NCBI RefSeq assembly: GCF_003711395.1
Contig: NZ_PJRJ01000025.1
Span: 1 to 41,727 of the forward strand
DNA: 41,727 nt
Direction: 5' to 3'
DNA from: Acinetobacter sp. B51(2017)
GTDB taxonomy: Bacteria > Pseudomonadota > Gammaproteobacteria > Pseudomonadales > Moraxellaceae
Made by a program: the position numbers and the translations under genes
Part shown: in pieces, positions 7,280-17,297 of the stretch
Numbering within the stretch: position 1 is the stretch's first letter
How the letters are laid out: each line of letters begins with the position of its first letter
The notes under the pieces: generated by a model
The model's database searches: none
What the model was told of the DNA's origin: nothing
The model's input: the letters and a program-made list of their open reading frames with translations, nothing else

Positions 7280-9958
7280 TTATTTTGCTGCCAGCCAAGC
7301 TGTTAAATCAGCCATAACTGGAGCAAACTTCTCGTTTAGTGGCGCGCCACCTTGTGCTAAGTCAGGTTTACCACCACCTTTACCACCTAGCTCAGTTGCT
7401 AGATGTTTGATGATGTCACCCGCTTTAATAGACGAAGTGAAGTCTTTGGCTACAGAAGCAAGTAGACTCACTTTGTCACCTTCAACTGCTGCAAGTACAA
7501 TCACTGCGTTGTCTAATTTTGATTTTACACCGTCGTGTAAGGTACGTAGCGATTTAGCATCCATACCTTCAACAGTCGTAATTAAAGTTTGACGACCTGC
7601 AATCTCTTGAACTTGGCTTAAGAGTTCAGCAGCTTGTAGGCTCGCTAACTTTTGATTGAGTTGTTCGATTTGTTTTTGCAGGCTAGATGCTGTATCAACC
7701 AAAGCTTCAACTTTTTCTAAAGTTTGCTCTTTTTGCGCTTTTAATAAAGCGTTAATGGTGTTGATATCACGATCGGCTTTTTGTGAAACTTCGACCGCTT
7801 TAGCCCCTGTAACTGCTTCAATACGACGTACACCTGCCGCTACACCACCTTCAGAAGTGATCTTAAACAGACCGATGTCACCAGTACGTTTAACGTGAAT
7901 ACCGCCACACAGCTCGATTGAGAAGTTTTTCTCTTCAATCACTGAACCCATTGAAAGTACACGAACTTCTTCACCGTATTTCTCACCAAACAGCATCATC
8001 GCGCCTTTGGCTTTGGCAGATTCGATGTCAAGAAGTTCAGTGGTCACTGCAGTATTGGCAATCACTTCTGCGTTTACTAAGCGTTCAATTTCTTGTAGCT
8101 GTTCAAATGTCACAGGTTGGTCGTTGGCAAAGTCAAAACGTAACACGTCTGATGCAACCAATGAACCTTTTTGCTGTACGTGTGAACCTAAGATTTGACG
8201 TAGGGCAGCGTGTAAAAGGTGAGTTGCAGAGTGGTTACGTGCAGTTGCGGCACGAATATCTGCTTTAACCGTTGCTTCTACAGATTGGGTTGCTTTGAGG
8301 CTACCCATGGTCACGATACCTTGATGAACAAAAGCACCACCTGATTTTTTAGTATCTTGAACTTCGAAAATACCCGTATCATTTTTGAAGATACCCGTAT
8401 CACCGATTTGACCACCGCTTTCTGCATAGAAGGGGGTTTGGTTTAAAACGATTAACGCTTCGTCGCCTTCAAACACTTCATCTACTTGTTCGCCATCTTT
8501 GTAGATGGCGATGATTTGACCTTCACCAGCCGTTGCATCGTAACCATCAAACTGAGTTTCACCTTCCACATTCACAACAGCGTTGTAGTCGATGGCGAAT
8601 TTACCTGCATCACGCGCACGTTGACGCTGTGCCGCCATTTCAGTTTCAAAGCCAGCTTCATCAATCGTTAAATCACGTTCACGCGCGATATCTGCGGTTA
8701 AATCAGTTGGAAAGCCATAGGTGTCGTAAAGTTTAAATACCACTTCGCCAGGAATCACAGAACCTTTTAAGTTAGCAAGTTCGCCTTCAAGCAATTTCAA
8801 ACCTTGCTCTAAAGTTTTCGCAAATTGCTCTTCTTCTTTTAGCAGTTGCGCTTCGATACGTGCTTGGTTAGCTGCAAGCTCAGGATAGGCCTGACCCATG
8901 ACTTCAATTAACGGCTGTAACATTTTGTGGAAGAATGAACCTGTCGCACCCAATTTGTTACCGTGACGTACTGCACGGCGGATGATACGACGTAGCACAT
9001 AACCACGACCTTCATTCGATGGATTAACACCATCTGCGATTAAGAAGCAGCATGAACGCGCATGGTCAGCCACCACTTTTAAAGACGCAGGGTATTCAAC
9101 AGGTTTATTTTCTGCTTGTGCTTTTGCTTCAAGTTCAGTGGTGTCTAAACCAATGATTTCAGCGGCAGCTTTTAATAAGTGTTGGAAAAGATCGATTTCG
9201 TAGTTTGAGTTGACGTGTTGTAAAACTGCAGAAATACGCTCGAGCCCCATACCTGTATCAACAGAAGGCGCTGGAAGAGGGTGGAGCACACCATCGTTCG
9301 TGCGGTTAAACTGCATGAATACGTTGTTCCAAATTTCGATGAAACGGTCGCCATCTTCTTCAGGTGTACCTGGTAGGCCGCCCCAAATGTGGTCGCCGTG
9401 GTCAAAGAAGATTTCAGAACATGGACCACACGGACCGGTATCGCCCATTGCCCAGAAGTTATCTGATGCGTATTTTTCGCCTTTGTTATCGCCAATGCGG
9501 ATAATACGGCTGGCATCTAAACCAATTTCTTTGTTCCAGATGTCAAATGCTTCGTCATCGGTATGGTAAACAGTGGCGTAAAGCTTATCTTTAGGAAGGG
9601 CTAACCATTCATCTGAGGTTAAAAATTCCCAAGCAAACATGATCGCGTCACGTTTGAAGTAATCGCCAAACGAGAAGTTACCTAACATTTCGAAGAATGT
9701 ATGGTGACGTGCAGTATAACCCACGTTATCTAGGTCGTTGTGCTTACCGCCTGCACGGACACATTTTTGTGAAGATGTTGCACGAACATAATCACGTTTT
9801 TCAAGACCCAAGAAGCAGTCTTTAAACTGGTTCATACCAGCGTTGGTAAACAATAACGTTGGGTCATTGGCGGGTACCAGAGAACTCGACGCGACACGTG
9901 TATGGCCTTTTGTCTCAAAAAAGCGCAAATATGCTTCACGAATTTCAGCTGATGTCAT
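7280..9958 (-). CDS. alaS: Alanine--tRNA ligase
   Basis: An 892-residue class II synthetase that charges tRNA-Ala and edits mischarged Ser or Gly. The start at 9958 ([14 protein letters not shown]) is chosen because it matches the family's N-terminus; the frame stays open 18 codons further upstream and no strong ribosome-binding site separates the two. Domains: aminoacylation core (about 1-240, with [10 protein letters not shown] and [18 protein letters not shown]), tRNA recognition (about 250-460), and editing domain with zinc-type motifs HSATHLLH and CGGIH. The last is a C-terminal oligomerisation/C-Ala domain with a coiled-coil of Q, E and L (about 720-780) and the [11 protein letters not shown] motif. 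Length is normal. A well-placed promoter lies at 10078-10106. Confidence 0.97.
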   Translation of the reverse strand: MTSAEIREAYLRFFETKGHTRVASSSLVPANDPTLLFTNAGMNQFKDCFLGLEKRDYVRATSSQKCVRAGGKHNDLDNVGYTARHHTFFEMLGNFSFGDYFKRDAIMFAWEFLTSDEWLALPKDKLYATVYHTDDEAFDIWNKEIGLDASRIIRIGDNKGEKYASDNFWAMGDTGPCGPCSEIFFDHGDHIWGGLPGTPEEDGDRFIEIWNNVFMQFNRTNDGVLHPLPAPSVDTGMGLERISAVLQHVNSNYEIDLFQHLLKAAAEIIGLDTTELEAKAQAENKPVEYPASLKVVADHARSCCFLIADGVNPSNEGRGYVLRRIIRRAVRHGNKLGATGSFFHKMLQPLIEVMGQAYPELAANQARIEAQLLKEEEQFAKTLEQGLKLLEGELANLKGSVIPGEVVFKLYDTYGFPTDLTADIARERDLTIDEAGFETEMAAQRQRARDAGKFAIDYNAVVNVEGETQFDGYDATAGEGQIIAIYKDGEQVDEVFEGDEALIVLNQTPFYAESGGQIGDTGIFKNDTGIFEVQDTKKSGGAFVHQGIVTMGSLKATQSVEATVKADIRAATARNHSATHLLHAALRQILGSHVQQKGSLVASDVLRFDFANDQPVTFEQLQEIERLVNAEVIANTAVTTELLDIESAKAKGAMMLFGEKYGEEVRVLSMGSVIEEKNFSIELCGGIHVKRTGDIGLFKITSEGGVAAGVRRIEAVTGAKAVEVSQKADRDINTINALLKAQKEQTLEKVEALVDTASSLQKQIEQLNQKLASLQAAELLSQVQEIAGRQTLITTVEGMDAKSLRTLHDGVKSKLDNAVIVLAAVEGDKVSLLASVAKDFTSSIKAGDIIKHLATELGGKGGGKPDLAQGGAPLNEKFAPVMADLTAWLAAK

Positions 9959-10077
9959 AAAACGAGTACTCACAACCAAGTCACTCCATAATTTCTGATT
10001 TGGCAAAAGCATTGCAGTCTGACAAGACGGTTGGGTCTTTGCTGTAATGCGGGGGCTTAAAGATTAAAAAACGCCAA

Positions 10078-10106
10078 ATTATACCGAAAAAACCTGTATC
10101 CACCAA
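10078..10106 (-). promoter_or_regulatory. Sigma-70 promoter for alaS
   Basis: On the minus strand, TTGGTG (complement of 10101-10106) and TATAAT (complement of 10078-10083) are separated by exactly 17 nt. They lie about 120 nt upstream of the chosen alaS start, giving a leader of about 110 nt. Confidence 0.7.
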
Positions 10107-10469
10107 TGCTTTTAAGCCGATTGCCTGACAATTGCTGGCTTGAGTTTAACAAAAGCCATACGCTGATTTTTAACATGCTTTGCTACAGATTCAATCGCGC
10201 CAAGAACTTTTGACCCAAAGGTGTAAAATTGGCTTTACCGCGGCTGCGTTCATTTTTTACTTGTTTTAACTGGCAAAGTAAACAAAAAAAGGGCAATTTT
10301 TTATTTTTTTTGCAATTAATTGAAATTTTATTTTAATAAATTCGAATTTAATTCTAATTTGAATAAATTTTAAGCATTAAATTGGATTTAAACGCAAAAT
10401 TTTCTCTCACAGTTGTCTTGAAAATCTATTAACATAAAGTGGCTTGGCGTGAATTAACAAGGAATGCAT
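10107..10469. other. AT-rich intergenic region between alaS and the GAPDH-like gene
   Basis: About 360 nt hold no credible ORF. The part from about 10300 to 10410 is extremely AT-rich, with overlapping AATT, TTTAA and GAATTTAATTC motifs that look like an UP-element or bent DNA upstream of the GAPDH-like gene. I could not fix a promoter with confidence; TTGTCT or TTGAAA near 10410-10420 are only candidates. Confidence 0.4.
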
Positions 10470-11495
10470 ATGCAACGGGTAGCCATTAATGGATTTGGAC
10501 GGATTGGACGTAATGTTTTACGAGCATGGTTTGAACATCCACAGCAATTTGATTTTGATCTTGTGGCAATTAATGACGTTGCAGATGTAGAGACTTTATT
10601 ACATTTGTTTAAATACGATTCGACCCATGGGCGCTTTCATGGGCAGGTCAGTGTAGAACAGTGTTTAGAACAGACCTTTTTAAATATTCAAGCCCAGCAA
10701 AAAACGCTGCGGGTTGAAGTATTACAGCATAAACAACCACAGGATTTGCCATGGCGTCGTTTAAACGTGGATGTCGTACTTGAATGTACGGGTTTATTCC
10801 GCTCGCGTGCTGCGGCCACAGAACATATTTATGCTGGTGCTAAACGTGTGATTATTGGTGCTGCCCCTTTTGATACAGTCGATGCCGCGATTGTTTATGG
10901 GGTCAATCATCATGACGTACAGCAAAGTGATCAAATTATCTCAAGTGTCTCCTGTACCACCCAAGCTTTAGTGCCTTTGGTTAAAATTATTGATGATGCC
11001 TTTGGTATAGAAAGCGCTTTAATGACCGAAATTCATGCCGTAACAGCCGATCAATCGGTGCTTGATCATGCACATCGTGATTTACGCCGTGCGCGTGCTT
11101 CAGGTCAAAACATAATTCCAACCACATCCAGCGCGTTGGGTGCGCTTAAACGGGTCATGCCAAAAATGGATGGGCGTATTGATGGTTATTCGATTCGAGT
11201 ACCGACCATTAATGTGGCAGCCATTGATTTAAACTTTATTGCGCAGTCTGAGATTAGCGTGGCGCGTCTTAATAAAGTACTAAGCCAAGCAGCACACGGC
11301 GATTATGCCTGTATTATGCAAGTAACTGATGAACCCTTGGTGTCGAGTGATTTTAACCATTCACCGTATTCTTTAATTGTGGATTTGGGGCAAACCATGG
11401 TGGTGGGACAACAAGCTAAAGTCTTTGCGTGGTATGACAATGAATGGGGCTATGCCAACCGTTTATTGGACTTATGCCAATCTTTTGAGGCTTAA
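10470..11495 (+). CDS. Glyceraldehyde-3-phosphate / erythrose-4-phosphate dehydrogenase family protein
   Basis: A 341-residue NAD(P)-dependent phosphorylating aldehyde dehydrogenase. The N-terminal Rossmann motif INGFGRIGRNVLRAW is clear. The catalytic Cys is C162 (SSVSCTTQALVP) and the partner His is in TEIHAVTADQ. The substrate-site RRARA and the C-terminal FAWYDNEWGYANRLLDL complete the fold. The KYDSTHGRF, DLRRARASGQNIIP and DFNHSPYSLIVD segments resemble Escherichia coli Epd, so erythrose-4-phosphate (pyridoxal-5-phosphate synthesis) or glyceraldehyde-3-phosphate is possible. The usual CTTNC around the nucleophile is CTTQA here. The second ATG (10470) is chosen because AAGGA at 10459-10463 abuts the first one. 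A small ORF follows 3 nt after the stop. Confidence 0.85.
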   Translation: MQRVAINGFGRIGRNVLRAWFEHPQQFDFDLVAINDVADVETLLHLFKYDSTHGRFHGQVSVEQCLEQTFLNIQAQQKTLRVEVLQHKQPQDLPWRRLNVDVVLECTGLFRSRAAATEHIYAGAKRVIIGAAPFDTVDAAIVYGVNHHDVQQSDQIISSVSCTTQALVPLVKIIDDAFGIESALMTEIHAVTADQSVLDHAHRDLRRARASGQNIIPTTSSALGALKRVMPKMDGRIDGYSIRVPTINVAAIDLNFIAQSEISVARLNKVLSQAAHGDYACIMQVTDEPLVSSDFNHSPYSLIVDLGQTMVVGQQAKVFAWYDNEWGYANRLLDLCQSFEA

Positions 11496-11498
11496 AGC

Positions 11499-11789
11499 AT
11501 GTCGATAATGATTGCGATATGTGCGCTACTTGGTGTGATTGGGCTGTCGATCATTTCTAAACGCGCTCAGCAACACGCCCAACAGCATATCGAGCATTTA
11601 AACGCAAAAAATGCGCATTTAGAACAACATTTGTCGCAAACTTTGCGTTTAATTCAAGACATAACTGAACAAATGCAACAGCAACAGTCGAGCCATAACC
11701 AACAGTGCCAACGTCTACAGCAGCTTGAACAACAGCAGGCACAAATGGTGGACATCATGACACAACTGGCGAAGCTACAGCATCGATAA
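11499..11789 (+). CDS. Small membrane-anchored coiled-coil protein (96 aa)
   Basis: The family is unrecognised. The N-terminus is a hydrophobic helix (about residues 2-20) and the rest is a Q/H/L-rich heptad-like region (about 25-95) predicted as coiled coil. The likely topology is a single-pass inner-membrane protein. It begins 3 nt after the GAPDH-like stop with GAGG correctly placed inside the end of that gene, so the two are translated from one transcript. The CAA/CAG-rich codons explain much of the residue bias. It could be an adaptor or scaffold; no function is assigned. Confidence 0.65.
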   Translation: MSIMIAICALLGVIGLSIISKRAQQHAQQHIEHLNAKNAHLEQHLSQTLRLIQDITEQMQQQQSSHNQQCQRLQQLEQQQAQMVDIMTQLAKLQHR

Positions 11790-11981
11790 CTGTAGCGTGG
11801 GTAGGTGAGTTGTTATGGGCTGAGTTATTATAAAGTAATCGGCTTCAGGGCTTGGATCTAAAAGCCCAAAACAGTCGTTAAAAAGCACTCAAAAACTTCG
11901 CAACTTTAATTAGTCAGTATTTGCACAGCATTTGTAAAAAAGACTTGTGCAAGGGCTAAACTATCGTGCTAGACTAAGAGA

Positions 11982-12007
11982 AATCGGGTGTGCTCCCGAT
12001 TTTTTTA
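11982..12007 (+). terminator. Intrinsic terminator upstream of hisZ
   Basis: AATCGGG (11982-11988) and CCCGATT (11995-12001) form a 7-bp stem with a 6-nt loop that leads directly into a T-tract. A second small hairpin (GCGGA/TCCGC, about 12010-12024) follows. hisZ starts 42 nt after the T-tract. Confidence 0.85.
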
Positions 12008-12048
12008 TGCGGATTTGTTCCGCGCTGACAAGAATTTAGGTTTACAAC

Positions 12049-13215
12049 ATGCCCATTTCAGAGACATGGTTATTACCTGATGGTGTAGCTGATGTATTAC
12101 CCGAACAGGCGCAAGTAATCGAAACTTTGCGCCGTGACGCATTAGATTTCCTCGCATTGCGTGGTTATCAGTTGGTGTACACACCTTTCATCGAATACAT
12201 CGAATCTCTCTCTTCTCTTTCAGAATCGAATCAAGATTTAGACTTAGCCACTTTTAAAGTCATCGACCAGCTTTCTGGCCGTTTACTTGGTGTGCGTGCC
12301 GATATGACACCACAAGTGGCACGTATCGATGCACATGTACATCCTGTACATGGTGTGGCACGTTATTGCTATGCGGGAACGGTATTACATACAAAACCTC
12401 AAGGTTTTAATACCACACGTGCCCCATTACAATTGGGTGCAGAATTATTTGGTTCAGACAGTATTGATGCTGACGTAGAGATGATTGATGTAATGCTCGG
12501 TTTGCTCAAAAAAGCAAATTTTGTGCAAGGTATCCATCTTGATTTAGGTCATGTTGGTCTATTCCGTAGTTTGGTGAAACACGCGGCTTTAAATAAAGCC
12601 ACTGAACGCCGTTTATCGGATCTGTATCAGCGTAAAGCATTGCCAGAATTGGCTGAATTTACTCAAGATTTAAACTTTGGTCAGGACTTTTATGCCCTTG
12701 GCCGTTATGCAAGTGATTTAGAGCAATTACAAGCGCATTTAAGTGCTGAAATTATTGAAGATCCTGCATTTAAACAAGCATTTGATGCCCTAAGCTCAAC
12801 GAAGTCTGCAATCCAAGCACGCTGGCCTGAGTTACATATTGGCATTGATGTGGTGGAATTACGATCTTATCATTACCACACAGGTCTGATGTACGCTGTG
12901 TATGCACCAAATCGTGCTGCACCGCTAGCACAAGGTGGCCGTTATGATGGTATTGGTGAGCACTTTGGTCGTGCGCGTCCTGCAACAGGTTTCTCATGTG
13001 ACTTGTATGCACTAAGCGCCAGCCAATGTAAACAGGTTGCAGTCGTGGTTGCACCCAAAGGCACTGACGCCGCGTTATTAGATGCGATCGAAAACAGCCG
13101 TAAACAGGGTCTAAGTGTAATCCAACTGTTAGGTGATGATGATGTATCTTCTGTTGCTGCTGCAACGCATCAATTGGTGCTTGTAGACGCACAGTGGCAG
13201 GTTCAATCGATCTAA
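12049..13215 (+). CDS. hisZ: ATP phosphoribosyltransferase regulatory subunit HisZ
   Basis: A 388-residue histidyl-tRNA-synthetase-like protein without synthetase activity. It pairs with the short HisG to form the hetero-octameric enzyme that starts histidine synthesis and mediates feedback by histidine. The N-terminal LLPDGVADVLPEQA, the class II motif 2-like RADMTPQVARIDAH and AGTVLHTKP, and the late AQGGRYDGIGEHFGRARPATGFSCD region are typical. The C-terminal anticodon-binding domain of true HisRS is absent and replaced by a short alpha/beta segment, as in HisZ. hisZ-purA is a known conserved pair in gamma- and betaproteobacteria. A short form of hisG must be encoded elsewhere. Confidence 0.94.
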   Translation: MPISETWLLPDGVADVLPEQAQVIETLRRDALDFLALRGYQLVYTPFIEYIESLSSLSESNQDLDLATFKVIDQLSGRLLGVRADMTPQVARIDAHVHPVHGVARYCYAGTVLHTKPQGFNTTRAPLQLGAELFGSDSIDADVEMIDVMLGLLKKANFVQGIHLDLGHVGLFRSLVKHAALNKATERRLSDLYQRKALPELAEFTQDLNFGQDFYALGRYASDLEQLQAHLSAEIIEDPAFKQAFDALSSTKSAIQARWPELHIGIDVVELRSYHYHTGLMYAVYAPNRAAPLAQGGRYDGIGEHFGRARPATGFSCDLYALSASQCKQVAVVVAPKGTDAALLDAIENSRKQGLSVIQLLGDDDVSSVAAATHQLVLVDAQWQVQSI

Positions 13216-13221
13216 ATCGGT

Positions 13222-13255
13222 TATTGCCAGTTTATGCGCTGGCAATAGTTTTTTT
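13222..13255 (+). terminator. Intrinsic terminator between hisZ and purA
   Basis: TATTGCCAG (13222-13230) pairs with CTGGCAATA (13239-13247) through an 8-nt loop, followed by G and T7. purA begins only 28 nt later. The TTGCCA in the left arm and TAGTTT beyond the right arm could also act as a weak promoter overlapping the hairpin. Confidence 0.85.
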
Positions 13256-13268
13256 ATTTTAAGCATGA

Positions 13269-14603
<1,335 letters not shown>

Positions 14604-14619
14604 TTAATCGTTTAAAAAA

Positions 14620-14644
14620 AACCCATCTTCGGATGGGTTTTTTT
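14620..14644 (+). terminator. Intrinsic terminator after purA
   Basis: ACCCATC (14621-14627) and GATGGGT (14632-14638) around a TTCG tetraloop, with A7 before and T7 after, form a strong and probably bidirectional terminator. Confidence 0.93.
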
Positions 14645-14744
14645 ATGTCTGGTTTTAACAGGCTTGTCACGACTAAAGTGGCAGTGACCCAAATACTGTG
14701 CTTGCTACAATCAAACAAAATAAAAAATCAGGAAGATTTAACCG

Positions 14745-15050
14745 ATGCAGCGCAATATTGCCAGTACTATTTTCTATTCGCTTCTTTTTGCTATGGGGGG
14801 AGCGCCCACTATTGCGATGCTTCTGATTCAATCACAGCCGCATGACCCAGCGTTGATGTATCAAATTTTTATTGGTTTAACGGTGATGATTGCTTGTGTT
14901 TTGGTGCCACTCATCCTCATTCAAAATGCTTATTTATGTTGGAAGCGTAAGGATCAGCATTTAGAAAACAAGATCAAACCCTTAATGCAGTTTTATTTGC
15001 TGTTAAATGCGGGTTGTTTGATCTATTGGTTGCTGTATCAATTTACATAA
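14745..15050 (+). CDS. Small hypothetical membrane protein (101 aa)
   Basis: The family is unrecognised. Three hydrophobic segments are visible (about residues 7-27, 40-62 and 80-98), separated by short polar loops; the second loop WKRKDQHLENK is strongly charged and probably cytosolic by the positive-inside rule. AGGAAG lies 10 nt upstream of the ATG. It stands between the purA terminator and the M48 protease gene, 95 nt from the latter, and could be co-transcribed with it. Function unknown. Confidence 0.65.
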   Translation: MQRNIASTIFYSLLFAMGGAPTIAMLLIQSQPHDPALMYQIFIGLTVMIACVLVPLILIQNAYLCWKRKDQHLENKIKPLMQFYLLLNAGCLIYWLLYQFT

Positions 15051-15145
15051 ATAATATCAACCGTTGTAGATTTAACATATTTATTCATTTAACAATTACC
15101 TATAATTCATGTGATTGCATCAAAAAAATAGTTTGGAGATACCCC

Positions 15146-15925
15146 ATGAAAAAGCTCGCCTTGAGTGCTCTTGCTGTCAGCGCACTAACATTATCAGGCT
15201 GTGCTACTGTCGCAGATATGGCTGGAGCAGATAGCGCGACTTTAAATGTCACCGCCACAGAAGGCTTTAATAAAACCATTGCTGAAGCCCGTTCGAAAGG
15301 GATTTTAGATACGTCATCGACGACCTATCGCCGTATTAATACGGTATTTAATAATCTACGTCCTTATGCAGACCAGATGAACCAAACGGGTAGTAAATTT
15401 AGTTGGCAATTGGCGGTGCTCAAAAGTGACCAAGTCAATGCCTATGTGGCACCAGGTGGTAAAGTGGTGTTTTATACGGGCATTGTAGATAAACTAAAAT
15501 TAACTGATGCTGAAATTGCCGCCATTATGGGACATGAAATGGTGCACGCATTAGAAGAACATGCGAAGCAAAAAATTGGTGCACAAGCTTTAACCAATAT
15601 TGCGCTTAATATTGGTTTAGGTTATGCCGGTGTGGGTGAAGCAGGTACAGCAGCGGCGCAATTGGGTTCACAAATTGGTGTAGGTTTACCATATTCGCGT
15701 AATTTAGAAAGCCGTGCGGATCAAGGTGGTTTAATGTTGATGGCGCGTGCAGGCTACAATCCACAAGCTGCAATTACGCTTTGGAACAAGATGAGCGCTT
15801 TAGATGGCGGCAATCAAGGCGCGACTTTCTTATCTACCCATCCATCAAATAGCGCGCGTACCGAAGCAATGCGTAAGAACTTAGCCCAAGCACAGGCGCT
15901 GTATAATCAAAGCAATAAAAAATAA
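15146..15925 (+). CDS. M48 family metalloprotease lipoprotein (LoiP/YggG-like)
   Basis: A 259-residue periplasmic zinc protease. The N-terminal signal peptide ends in lipobox LSGC (Cys about 18), so it is lipidated. The active site is HEMVH at residues 130-134 (HExxH), with the downstream ESRADQGG segment supplying the third zinc ligand. A C-terminal FLSTHPSNSART motif is typical of M48 peptidases of the outer-membrane quality-control group (LoiP/BepA-related, without TPR repeats here). The ATG at 15146 is chosen for its GGAG ribosome-binding site and signal peptide; the frame is open further upstream but lacks both. It probably degrades misfolded envelope proteins. A terminator follows. Confidence 0.92.
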   Translation: MKKLALSALAVSALTLSGCATVADMAGADSATLNVTATEGFNKTIAEARSKGILDTSSTTYRRINTVFNNLRPYADQMNQTGSKFSWQLAVLKSDQVNAYVAPGGKVVFYTGIVDKLKLTDAEIAAIMGHEMVHALEEHAKQKIGAQALTNIALNIGLGYAGVGEAGTAAAQLGSQIGVGLPYSRNLESRADQGGLMLMARAGYNPQAAITLWNKMSALDGGNQGATFLSTHPSNSARTEAMRKNLAQAQALYNQSNKK

Positions 15926-15931
15926 TATAAA

Positions 15932-15956
15932 AAAGGCGACCTTAAGTCGCCTTTCT
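15932..15956 (+). terminator. Terminator after the M48 protease gene
   Basis: AAAGGCGAC (15932-15940) and GTCGCCTTT (15946-15954) form a 9-bp stem with a 5-nt loop. The 3' T-run is short (TTTCTT), and an A-run precedes it. Confidence 0.75.
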
Positions 15957-16035
15957 TGAATCTATAGGGTGCTTCTTTGTATATAAAACAAAGCGATTGC
16001 TCGTTCTCTTAAATAAAAATTAATCTTTGCTCTTC

Positions 16036-16066
16036 GTATCAAACAAAGCAGTGCTTTGTTTGATAC
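16036..16066. repeat. Near-perfect 31-bp palindrome abutting the tas stop codon
   Basis: Two 15-nt arms (GTATCAAACAAAGCA at 16036-16050, TGCTTTGTTTGATAC at 16052-16066) flank a single G. The right arm ends exactly where the minus-strand stop codon of the aldo/keto reductase gene begins. Beyond it on the minus strand is an A/T-rich stretch with TTAATTTTTATTT about 12 nt away. It probably acts as an atypical terminator or 3'-end stability hairpin for that gene; an operator is less likely at this position. Confidence 0.75.
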
Positions 16067-17116
16067 TCAGGGTGCAGGATTAGGTTGCTGAATATGGATT
16101 GCTTCAATTTCTTGTAAGATTTCAGGAGACAAATCAATCTCAAAGGCATCAATATTTTCTTTGAGTTGCTCGAGATTGGTCGCACCGATAATCGTAGAGC
16201 TGACAAAAAACTGCTGTTTAATAAATGCCAATGCCAATTGAGTTAAGCTTAAGCCGTGTTTTTCGGCAAGCTGGGCATATTGTTCAGTGGCCCATTCACT
16301 TTGGGGATTACTGTAGCGACTAAAGCGGCTAAACAAAGTTACCCGTGCATTGGCAGGACGTGCACCGTGACGGAATTTACCTGTGAGATAACCAAAAGCC
16401 AGTGGTGAGTAGGCAAGTAGCCCCACGCCTTCATACTGTGCAATTTCAGCCATGCCCACTTCATAGCTACGATTGAGCAAGTTATACGGGTTTTGTACAC
16501 TGACGACTTTTTCTAAGCCCAGTTTTTCCGCCAAATGCAAAAATTTAAGCGTGCCCCAAGGGGTTTCATTAGATAAACCAATATGCCGAATCCGACCTGC
16601 TTGAACTTCATCGCTTAAGGCGGCTAAGGTTTCTTCAAGCGGGGTAATATCATGCGTATTGTGTGCATCTTGGTTGCTATAGCCTAACTTTCCAAAGAAG
16701 TTGGTTGGGCGCTGCGGCCAATGTAGTTGATACAGATCAATATAATCAGTTTGCAAGCGCTGTAAATTACCATCTAAAGCTGCTTGAATTTCTGCTTTGT
16801 TAAAACGCGTTTGACCATTACGAATATGACTGCCGCCTTGAGCGGGGCCCGCAATTTTAGAGGCTAAAAAAACTTTGTCACGACCACCATTTTGTTTGAA
16901 ATAGTTGCCAATGATTGTTTCTGTTGCACCTTGCGTTTCAGCTTTAGGCGGTACAGGATACATTTCTGCCGTATCCCAGAAATAAACGCCACGTTCGAGG
17001 GCATAATCGAGTTGAGCAAAGGCTTCGGCTTGGTTATTTTGTTCGCCAAAGGTCATAGTACCCAAACAAATTTCTGGCACTAAAATGCCACTTTGAGCTA
17101 AAGGATTAAATTTCAT
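16067..17116 (-). CDS. tas: Aldo/keto reductase, Tas-like
   Basis: A 349-residue NADP(H)-dependent (beta/alpha)8 oxidoreductase closely resembling Escherichia coli Tas, which can stand in for prephenate dehydrogenase in starved tyrosine auxotrophs; its normal substrate is unclear. The catalytic tetrad is visible: D in FWDTAEMYPVPP, Y five residues later, K in FLASKIAG and H in YQLHWPQRPTN. The VSSTIIGATNLEQLKENI stretch is the NADP phosphate-binding region. The ATG at 17116 is chosen over an upstream TTG because GAGAA fits the ATG and the N-terminus then matches Tas. A palindrome abuts the stop. Confidence 0.93.
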   Translation of the reverse strand: MKFNPLAQSGILVPEICLGTMTFGEQNNQAEAFAQLDYALERGVYFWDTAEMYPVPPKAETQGATETIIGNYFKQNGGRDKVFLASKIAGPAQGGSHIRNGQTRFNKAEIQAALDGNLQRLQTDYIDLYQLHWPQRPTNFFGKLGYSNQDAHNTHDITPLEETLAALSDEVQAGRIRHIGLSNETPWGTLKFLHLAEKLGLEKVVSVQNPYNLLNRSYEVGMAEIAQYEGVGLLAYSPLAFGYLTGKFRHGARPANARVTLFSRFSRYSNPQSEWATEQYAQLAEKHGLSLTQLALAFIKQQFFVSSTIIGATNLEQLKENIDAFEIDLSPEILQEIEAIHIQQPNPAP

Positions 17117-17240
17117 ATTAATTCTCAAGATGATAATGCAATGTGCCTAAGCTTAATGCTTTTTAAGCAGCACAGAAAATGAGGAATATTGCTATGCTTG
17201 TGCGAAATTTGTTAATTAGCAGTGTTGAAAATACAACAAA

Positions 17241-17276
17241 AAATAAAAAAGGCAAATGTCGAAACATTTGCCTTTT
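17241..17276 (-). terminator. Bidirectional terminator after crp/vfr
   Basis: GGCAAATGT (17251-17259) and ACATTTGCC (17264-17272) form a 9-bp stem with loop CGAA. An A-run at 17242-17250 gives a T-tract for the minus-strand crp/vfr transcript; TTTT follows on the plus strand. Confidence 0.88.
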
Positions 17277-17297
17277 GGAATTTAAAATCGTTAGATT

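Noticed and set aside
10300..10410. Replication-origin-like AT-rich region
   Set aside because: AT-rich, but no DnaA-box cluster (TTATCCACA-like) was seen and the neighbouring genes are not origin-linked.
14633..14845. ORF beginning inside the purA terminator
   Set aside because: It starts within the terminator, overlaps the better-supported 101-aa membrane protein in another frame and has no ribosome-binding site.
15014..15145. Upstream extension of the M48 protease frame
   Set aside because: The extension lacks a ribosome-binding site and would bury the lipoprotein signal peptide that starts at 15146; it also overlaps the end of the 101-aa ORF.
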